This document shows positions 56,590-64,000 of a DNA stretch of 64,000 nucleotides, piece by piece (the first letter of the stretch is position 1; every line of letters begins with the position of its first letter). The notes beneath the pieces were generated by a model. That model made no database searches. It saw only the letters and a program-made list of their open reading frames with translations, and had not been told where the DNA came from. The translations under genes were made by a program, and so were the position numbers. Source of the stretch: Muscardinus avellanarius (lineage: Eukaryota > Chordata > Mammalia > Rodentia > Gliridae). The DNA is taken from assembly GCA_963383645.1 (NCBI GenBank), contig OY726571.1, positions 20,201,599 to 20,265,598 of the forward strand, read 5' to 3'.

Positions 56590-56715
56590 TTTTGGTACTA
56601 AGGACTGAACAACCCAGGGGGCATTCTACCAGTGAACTACATTAAAAAAAATTTTTTTTGAAACAAGGTCTCACTAAGATGCCCAGCCACCTGAGTATCT
56701 GGAATAAGTCAGGCA
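56590..56715 (-). mobile_element. B1-dID fragment, antisense
   Basis: GGTACTAAGGACTGAACAACC, GGGGGCATTCTACCAGTGAAC and AACAAGGTCTCACTAAGATGC. The B1 end is degraded. Confidence 0.6.
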
Positions 56716-56812
56716 CAGTGTGGAAGTTTAGAGAACACATACATACACACGAGGTATCTCTTAAAATTTAGAATATAAAATCTAAAAAATACAATAATAC
56801 TCTTTCTTTTCT

Positions 56813-56929
56813 TCTTTCTTTTAATTGGTGCATTGTAGTCACACATCTTAATGGAATACAAGATGGTTGAGACTTACATGCACACATTACTCATTTAGCC
56901 CTTCCCCAACTCCCACCCAATACAAAGTT
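56813..56929 (-). mobile_element. L1-like 3' tail, antisense
   Basis: CTTTTAATTGGTGCATTGTA, TCACACATCTTAATGGAATAC and AAGATGGTTGAGACTTACAT are the reverse complement of the shared tail. Confidence 0.65.
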
Positions 56930-57605
56930 TCTTACTGGGCCCTTGTCTTATGGAATCAAAAAATGAAATCTGTAGACAACAGGAAAGTGAAAGTTAGGGG
57001 CTTTATTAAAAAAAAAAAAAGAACACAATAAAGCAGAGAGGCCGCTCACTCCAGAGTCCTTGGCAACCCCAGAGTTGAGTGGGGCCTCTGGCACTGCTTG
57101 TGTGTAGCCTGGACCATACACCATCAATTACACATCACCTTTCTCCAAATTCGAATCCATCCATTAAAAACAGGCAGGTTTAAAATTCACAAGCAGGGGA
57201 GGGTGTCTCAAAAGGGGAGCTGGTACTGGTGCTGAGCATAGAGCTTATATATGTTTGAGACCTCCTTTTATAGACATTAACCAATGAAGAAAGCCACAGC
57301 CTTTCATCTTGTTTCTCTTGACTTAGTTAATCTGTCATTGATGGCCTTTAATTCCCCAAATTCATGAGACTGTTTTCTGCATATGTGTTCTTGGTCTATA
57401 CTTAGCAATAGTCAGGAGTCTAAGGTTGGTCCACACAGAACTCTGGTTCCTGACCACTTGGCTCCATTCCTCCACATTTAATTGTTGGTTCTCAGGTCCA
57501 ATGAACAACAGAAAATCACCTTCCTTCTTGGGGTGGTGTTCTGGGTTTCGTTTTTCTTAACCTTTATCTTCTGGGTGTCCCAGTCTCTCACTGCCTACCC
57601 AATAC
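56930..57605 (-). mobile_element. Probable solo LTR of an endogenous retrovirus, antisense
   Basis: On the minus strand the segment has a TATA-like CTATAAAAGGAGG (about 57265-57277) and, further along, an AATAAAGCCCC signal near 57001. About 40 bp past that signal are TTTCCTGTTGTCTAC and GACAAGGGCCCAGTAAG. Length (about 0.67 kb), GC content and the order of TATA box and polyadenylation signal suit an LTR. No gag, pol or env sequence is adjacent. The family is not recognised and the exact ends are uncertain. Confidence 0.5.
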
Positions 57606-58200
57606 CTAACTCCTCAACAAGAATTTTCAGAACGATAACAAAAATCAGCAAACAATAATGAAAGATTACCTAGGAAAAGCAATCAGCGTGGTATCCCAGT
57701 AATTCTTAGCTATGATGTGCTTAAGAAAAAGCACATAAAACATGCCTTCAAGTTCCTAAGGGAAGCATTATCATCTAACATTCCACATCTAATCATTTAT
57801 CAATGGCAGAATAAAGGAATTTTTAGATGTGCAAGAAATCAAAAATGTTTTCATTCTGTGTCCTGATGAGAATGAGCGCCAGCAAAGTGATAGAAAAAAA
57901 TTAAGACAAATGAAGCATGAAATTCTGAATAGAGGGACCACTTAAGAAAAACTGAGAAGTGAAGAATTCAAACTAGCCTTGTAAGGACAAAGAGAGCAAG
58001 GGAGTTGATAGGTAGATCAGGAGAGACAGTATGGCGGGTGGTGGGAGAACAGGATTTGGCAAAATAGTGTCAGATTACCAGATTGTCAAATTTTTAGTCT
58101 TAAAGGCAGCTAGAATATTCCATTAAGTGAGGCAGCCACAATATTCTATTAAGTGATCCAGAATAAAAAAAATCCATGAATACAGATGTAATTTTAGAGT

Positions 58201-58411
58201 AAATTATCACTTTTTTTGTTTTAGTTTTTGTTTTAGTTTTTGTGTTTTTTTTTTTTTTTTGGTGGTACTGGGGTTTCTGGAAGCCCTTCTACTTTCTGGG
58301 CTACACTCCCAGACCTATTTTATATTTTTATTTGGAAACAGGGTCTCTTAAGCCAGCGCGGCAGGTTTCGAACCTGCGCGATCCTCCTGTCTCCAAATGA
58401 TCACTTTTTAT
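58201..58411 (-). mobile_element. Type II SINE, antisense, 5'-truncated, with target-site duplication
   Basis: The body (58238-58397) runs from the T-rich tail and GGTGGTACTGGGGTTTCTGG to GCGATCCTCCTGTCTCC, where it stops in the B1 half. AAATTATCACTTTTT (58201) and AAATGATCACTTTTT (about 58397) look like the target-site duplication, so truncation occurred at insertion. Confidence 0.85.
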
Positions 58412-59734
58412 GAACAATATTTTCATCATCATGAAATTGGGAAAGGTATTAATGTGCAATTTGACCCACCTGATGAAAAATTCAAATAAGAATCAATGAT
58501 TGTAGACTATAATGTAAATGTTATCCGCTTTGTCAATAAATGGCCCAACTCGAGACACAACGGCAGAGAATTGGAGACAAGAAGATGGGGAGATAAAAGT
58601 GGTCATAAAATGACTTCATTTTCCAAAAGTGAGGGGCCCTGAGATGATGTCTGTGCAACTAGAAATGTGTGCCTAAGTTCTTTGTTCATTTCACTAATAA
58701 GTTTTTGCTTTTTTAATTACAGATGTATACACTGGAAATTAAGAACAGCCATACAACAATACTCAAAAGTGAGAGGGAAGTAAAATACATTCCTGTTGAT
58801 CAAAGCAGAAAAATGTAAAGGTAATATTTGAAAGTGGTAGTCCTTTTAAAATGAGCTGGTTAACATGTGATCAAATGTAGCAATGCTCAAAAATGACTCT
58901 CTCCTGGCTCAGGAGAACATCAAATGAGGGGAGGTGGGGCAGGAAGTTGGTTGTTCTCTTTGTAATTTCTTCTAAATGATTTGACTTGTTCACTTTCACC
59001 TTGAAAATGAGAGTATCATCTACCCCCTCTTCTCATATTTTCTCAATGGAAAGCACTAGTTGATAAGTGGTGAATGTTATGAACAAGATCTAACAGAGCA
59101 AAAGTAACATTTATTGATCATATTTATTAAAGCAAACAATGGGGTATTAACTTCTATTATATCACACATTAGCTTAGCGAATTTATGTACTTTGTGCAAA
59201 TCATAGGTATTTGGTGGCAACTTTAGTCATCTTAATTCAGAACAATTTCTCTTATGTTAAGCTAGTATATTTTCCTTGACAATAACCAGGTAATTATACC
59301 AGAGATGAAGCTATGCATAGAGTCACTACTCAGATTCTTAATATTAATTATCCAAGAGGATCAAATATGAGCATTAGAGAAATTTAAGGAACATTTCAGT
59401 ATCTTCCAAAAGCCCAGGGCATGTTAGTTTAAGAGAACTTAAATTGGAGCATTCATTCAAACAATATTTTATGTATACAGTTTTGAAAATACTTTTTTAA
59501 TTTCTTAAGTAAATTTTTTTTGCCAAAAATTGACTCATTTAATTTGAAGTTGGCAATGGTTTACCTGGCATCATTGAGTAAAGCAGGTATTCTTGCCAAA
59601 TTAGAAACTTTATTCATTTCCTGAAACTTAATTTTTATATATGTAAATGTTAAACTATTAATTAAACTCTTAATGGTGATTGTTAGTTCTTTTTATTTTA
59701 TATAGTTGATAAATATTTTATTGTTTATACAGAT

Positions 59735-60160
59735 TCTGACATTTGAATAGATACTACTCTGCATATTATTTTATAAAAAGGATAGCTAAATGCTTGCTTC
59801 CCCTTAAAATTCCTATATTGAAACTCAATATCCAATGTTAGGTTATTAGGAGGATGGGATTTGGAAAGGTTAAGTCTAGGGTAGAGCTTCATGGCTGAGA
59901 TTAGCACCATTGTACAGATAGCCCAGTGAGACCCTTTACCTCTCCCATGGTATTAGAATACAGCAAGACAGTTGCCATGTATGGACCAGGAGGAAGGCCT
60001 TTAGGCCTTTAGCAGGCTCCATATCTGCTGATGCCACCTTGAACTTGAGCTCTTCAATCTCCAGAATTGTGAGAAACACATTTCTGTTGTTTATAAACTA
60101 CTCAGTCTTTGGTATTCTCTTATAGAAGCCCAAGTGAATTTAAGATCCACTATAACATAC
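59735..60160 (+). mobile_element. LTR-type repeat (MLT/MaLR-like), sense
   Basis: TTGAAACTCAATATCCAATG, TTAGGAGGATGGGATTTGG, TAGAGCTTCATGGCTGAGATT, GACCAGGAGGAAGGCC, CTGATGCCACCTTGAACTTG and CCAGAATTGTGAGAAACAC with TTTCTGTTGTTTATAAACTAC are the landmarks of a mammal-wide MaLR-type repeat. Confidence 0.6.
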
Positions 60161-61256
60161 TTAGATAGAGAATATTCATTTATTCTGCTGATCTCTCCTT
60201 ATTTTTTCAGGATGTCAGCTTTAAAAGGGACAAGGAGTGATAGGACCTGTCATCATACTTAATTCAGAGCACTGCTTTAATATAAAGGTAGCTGACTCCC
60301 AAGGGTTTGTCTTTGATTGATTAGCAATATCTATTTGGTGGTCATCTAGACACACAAGAAAAATTTTAAAAAAGGTAAACTAATTTATTAAAAAGAATAC
60401 TAATAACTGGTGATATGAGTTACTAATTAAGGTGGTGTTATATAATAAGGAAACTCAGATGTAAATAGTGTTCGTGGAAGAGAGGTTGTGTTAAGAAGGT
60501 TCAGATCAATGGGAGAGTTTTCATTGTAATTGTGCTTTATCTTCGAGAAAATGTCTTTTCCTTCCAACTGACTCCTTGTAAACTGACATTTTTCATGCAG
60601 TTTTAGAAAGCATTTCTTTGATTATTCATTCTTACTAAATAATACAAAATAATTACTTTATCTAATAAATGAAGAAGTATGTAATAATTTATGAAAACTC
60701 CATAAAAATTAGTTCACAAAATACCGTTCATTTGGTTCTTTTCTGAGTTTTCTAGAAACAACTTTCCCTAAGCCTCTGATTTTCTATGATCTATGAGGTG
60801 AAGAAATGAAACATGACCATCCTTCACCATTCTTGATGACCAAAAATACATGCCATCACCCCTTCCTCATCACTTTATAGTCTGGTGGTCTCCTTTATGG
60901 GATTACTTAGGTTTGTGAGGGTGGTACAATTAAAATTTTGCAGAATACGATTCTAAAGGCAAAAGGTTTAAGTTTGCCATGATGTGATTATTCTTGAAAG
61001 ATCAAAGCCATTATACAATGAAAGGTCCAAGGAAGGCACATACAATTCAGCACAGCACTGGTTTAATCAAAGAAACAGTTTTAACTAATTTGATTGGCTG
61101 CAACAAAATACCATGTCTCTACAACTATTTATATAGTCCAACTACATAGGACCACAATGTCCCAGAGACTTGACAAATCTAGGTAAGAGTAAATGCTCTG
61201 AACAGTACAACGCTTATTTCAAGTTGAAGAGAAAAGAGAGGAGTTTATTACTTGTT

Positions 61257-61458
61257 AAAATCTGCTCAATTGCCTGGCGTGGTGGCACTCGCTTGTAATC
61301 CACGCGCTTGGGAGGCAAAGACCGGAGGATCGCGCAGGTTCGAAGCCAGCCGCGCGTGCTGGCTTAGGAGACCCTGTTTCCAAATTAAAAAAAAAAAAAA
61401 AAAAAAAAGGTCTGGAAGTGTAGCCCGGAGGTAGAAGGGTTTCCAGGAACCTCAGTAC

Positions 61459-61491
<33 letters not shown>

Positions 61492-61504
61492 AATCTGCTC
61501 AATT
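61257..61504 (+). mobile_element. Type II SINE with perfect 15-bp target-site duplication
   Basis: The body at 61272-61489 has GCCTGGCGTGGTGGCACTCG, CAGGTTCGAAGCCAGCCGCG, two A-runs (linker and tail) and TCTGGAAGTGTAGCCCGGAG. It is flanked by AAAATCTGCTCAATT at 61257-61271 and 61490-61504. Confidence 0.97.
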
Positions 61505-62164
61505 ATCTTTAAGAATAATCATAGAATAATCATACATTCCTGAATTTTCCCTATTTTATATTAAACTCTGGCAGGCACAAAAAGGTGACAAATAAATATT
61601 TATAAATGAATGACATGGATTTTTATATTTTTAAATGGCTTTCTCACAAAGCTTTGAAAATTTGCTGCATCTGGTCTTACTCATTTTACTGTCAGACAAA
61701 CCTGACTTTAAATATGAACAGAAGGAGATAAAACGAGCTTATCTTGAAGAACTATCAGCTTCTTATTTGGTGACTTTTAGCTTGTGATGTTTTTCAGAAT
61801 ATCTATCTCTTTTTTTCTCATAATTATACTATAATCCAAACGGCCATTTAAGAACCAATTTTCAGTTGCTTTTTCCAAAGCAGAATTTAAAAATGTACCC
61901 ATCACTGTGTTGAGGTAGATAACAGATTCGCAAGAGCACATAAATTACCGAAATAAGAGAACAATTCCTGTCTGAAAAGAAAGTGATTCGGGACATTGTG
62001 CAGGTATATTAAAGAGAGCTTTTTTCCTGTAAAAATCAATAGCTAAAGATTTTACGAGAAAATTTAAAAGTAGAGGCTCAAGATGTTGGAAAAAGATTAA
62101 AAGGGCATGTTATACTATGAACACATCAGCACATCTTTGGTTTGACCAAAGAAACAGTTTTTGT

Positions 62165-62450
62165 TCATTTGGTCTGATATAACAAAATACCATAGATTGT
62201 GTGGTTTATCAACAACAGAAATCTATTTTGGACATGTCTAGAAGCCAGAAAGACAACTTCCAAGGCCCTGGTAGACTTGATGTCTGTCTGCTGAGGGCTC
62301 CTTCCCAGCAGGCTGTCTTTGCCCTGTGTGCTCACATGGAATAAAGGAGAAGCGAACTTAGGCCTCTTTCTTCAGAGCACTAGTCCTATTCACCAGAGTT
62401 CCACCCTATGATCACAACACCTCAAGGATTAATATTTCAACATATGAATT
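62165..62450 (-). mobile_element. LTR-type repeat (MLT/MaLR-like), antisense
   Basis: GATATAACAAAATACCATAGA, TTATCAACAACAGAAATCTA, TGTGTGCTCACATGGAATAA, GGCCTCTTTCTTCAGAGCAC and ATTTCAACATATGAATTGGC are the reverse complement of the same type of repeat as 59735-60160. Confidence 0.6.
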
Positions 62451-62886
62451 GGCTGGGCAGGGAATGGGTGAGTGCAGCACTCAGAGCATGGGGCTCTTCT
62501 AGAAGCTTTTCCTGAACATGAAGGAAACTGGAAATTCAAAGCAGAACATATATACAAATGCATGCATATCCTCTCACTCACATATGTATATTCACACATA
62601 TGTGTGTGCACACATTTACATGCAGGCAATTGCCTGATTACAACATAAAATGCAAATGTCCCATTCCAGAACCGTGATGAACAATTTTAAATGATTTGTT
62701 TTAAAGGCTCAGCATAAAAATTCTTCCAGACATAATAAAGGCATATGGAATTAGAGTAGATCTTTTCCTAATACAGTAGAGATGTGTCTGGTACACAAAA
62801 CTGCAAAATCAACTAAGTTGCTCTCTTACTCATCTATGACAAACAAAACATACTCACCAACCCACATAGGTGCACACACATGCATG

Positions 62887-62887
<1 letters not shown>

Positions 62888-62931
<44 letters not shown>
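62888..62931. repeat. (CA)n microsatellite
   Basis: About 21 CA units. Confidence 0.97.
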
Positions 62932-62933
<2 letters not shown>

Positions 62934-64000
62934 TTGAGAATAATTCCTTACCATGGATTATTTCAGTCTAAGTGTGCTGTATATTAAACTCACACTAACA
63001 TTTTTAAGTGATAATTTATGAATGTGAAAGTCTGAGTTTCAACATTGCTATAAATCACACAGTTTTATTAAAACACAAGCTATAATTTCTATAGCCATTA
63101 AATAAGATTGATGTTCACAGGTATATTTGAAATTTTTTAATTCATAAATAATTTTGTTTTTGAGGACCAGCCTACCTATAGAGGTGCTCTATACTAAAGG
63201 TGCTTTGTTCCAATATTAGAGAGCACATGTAGAACAGATGAGTCTCCAGGCAGACATTTGGGCTGTAGTAGTACGTGATTCATTATTTGCTGATGGTGGT
63301 GTTTGGGGTTATAAAAAGGTTTTCTAAAAAGCAAGAGCAACTACAGACAAGACCAAGTGACAAAGTGCCATTCTAGGAAGGAAAATGTCTTAAAAATGAC
63401 AAATTTGTTGGAATATTTAATGCCCAGCAAAACACAGATAAATCCATTTTGGTCCTGAAGACAGGAATATAATGAATATTAGGTTGTTCCAACACTTTTA
63501 AAACTAAAACATTTGAATCAGTGTATTTGAGCTTCAAACATCCACTGGCTATGCATCATGGCACTAAAGCTTACACTTACCTATGATATTTAATAATTGT
63601 ATAATCAAATACTGTTAAAATTTCATGCCTAGAGTTATTACTAATTTGTATTTCTAGAAAGTATATTGAGATCCATTTACCTACTATATCAGAATGCACA
63701 GAGGATTGTTTCTATCCTTTCATTAAATGCAGATCAACTATGGAACTGATCAGAGGCATAATCCTACACTAACATTAATAGCTACTCCCACATTCTGTAG
63801 GAAACCACAGAATTATAATCAATAAAGTTGAAAGGCAATAATTTTCACTAGCAACTTTTGTGTCTTAAAGGGGCTCCAAGATTGCTCTAATTAGTCAAGG
63901 CATGGATTTGGCATTGCATCATGAGTTTGTGGATTTGGAAACCCCACTGTCCATGAGCCACTGGTAATTCTTAGTAGATGTCTTAATTTTCTAAAAGATC

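Larger units (their letters stand above)
26635..64000 (-). other. SPOCK3: SPOCK3 (testican-3) transcription unit, 3' part
   Basis: Five exons on the minus strand join into one open frame that encodes the C-terminal half of testican-3, a secreted modular proteoglycan of the SPARC family expressed mainly in brain. The family has an N-terminal unique region, a Kazal-like domain, a SPARC-type EC calcium-binding domain, a thyroglobulin type-1 domain and an acidic C-terminus that carries glycosaminoglycan chains. Only the EC, thyroglobulin and acidic parts are seen here. The signal peptide and Kazal exons are not recognisable between 50190 and 64000 and presumably lie further upstream, since SPOCK genes have very long introns. 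Every exon junction seen here is phase 1. SPOCK3 is preferred over SPOCK1/2 because of the linker, EC and tail sequences (for example CSDLEFREVANRLRDWF and the D/E-rich tail ending in YI). Testican-3 is reported to inhibit membrane-type MMPs. The lower boundary depends on a putative polyadenylation site. Confidence 0.9.
50190..64000 (-). other. SPOCK3 intron, incomplete
   Basis: No further SPOCK3 exon was recognised upstream of 50189, so the rest of the window is read as part of one long intron. It contains SINEs, a dispersed repeat of unknown family, an antisense LTR-like element (56930-57605), two LTR-type repeats in opposite orientation (59735-60160 and 62165-62450) and simple repeats. The sequence from 62650 to 64000 shows only a (CA)n. 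Confidence 0.75.

Overview
The window is mammalian nuclear DNA, AT-rich and dense in interspersed repeats. The host is inferred to be a rodent of the squirrel-related clade (squirrels, mountain beaver, dormice). The reason is the many SINEs that fuse a 7SL-derived B1-like left half to an ID/tRNA-like right half (B1-dID architecture). Rodent-type MaLR LTRs, MIR, L2 and old L1 pieces are also present. Species-level assignment is not possible by eye. There is one run of 200 N (18535-18734).

One protein-coding gene is recognisable: SPOCK3 (testican-3), on the minus strand. Five coding exons lie at 50070-50189, 36598-36819, 35121-35183, 31266-31403 and 28139-28308 (stop codon). They encode the C-terminal half of the protein: the start of the SPARC-like extracellular calcium-binding (EC) module, the EF-hand pair, a complete thyroglobulin type-1 domain, and an acidic tail with two Ser-Gly glycosaminoglycan-attachment candidates. 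All splice sites are GT/AG and the reading frame is intact across every junction. The N-terminal and Kazal-domain exons must lie beyond position 64000. A probable 3' UTR runs to about 26.63 kb.

Layout: 1-26.6 kb is intergenic DNA downstream of SPOCK3. It carries two copies of a composite, VNTR-containing retroelement-like structure (about 1.6-4.64 kb and 19.38-21.09 kb), three MaLR LTRs, an L2 fragment, MIRs and many SINEs. From 24.4 to 28.7 kb is a repeat-poor block that includes the 3' UTR and the last coding exon. From 28.3 to 64 kb are SPOCK3 introns, with an L1 fragment (38.56-39.99 kb), several LTRs, L1-like 3' tails and a 47-bp minisatellite (45.0-45.5 kb).

The observations most worth a second look are: (1) a 285-bp inverted duplication in the last SPOCK3 intron whose second arm sits inside, and splits, a SINE; (2) the composite element built from about 180-bp L1-promoter-like monomers, a roughly 50-bp GC-rich VNTR and an L1-like 3' end, with no ORF; (3) a 3' terminal tail shared by that element and by separate L1-like fragments; (4) a 47-bp tandem array with a five-unit (235-bp) higher-order period; (5) two distinct SINE lineages, one very homogeneous. 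No bacterial-type systems, CRISPR arrays, tRNA or rRNA genes were found.
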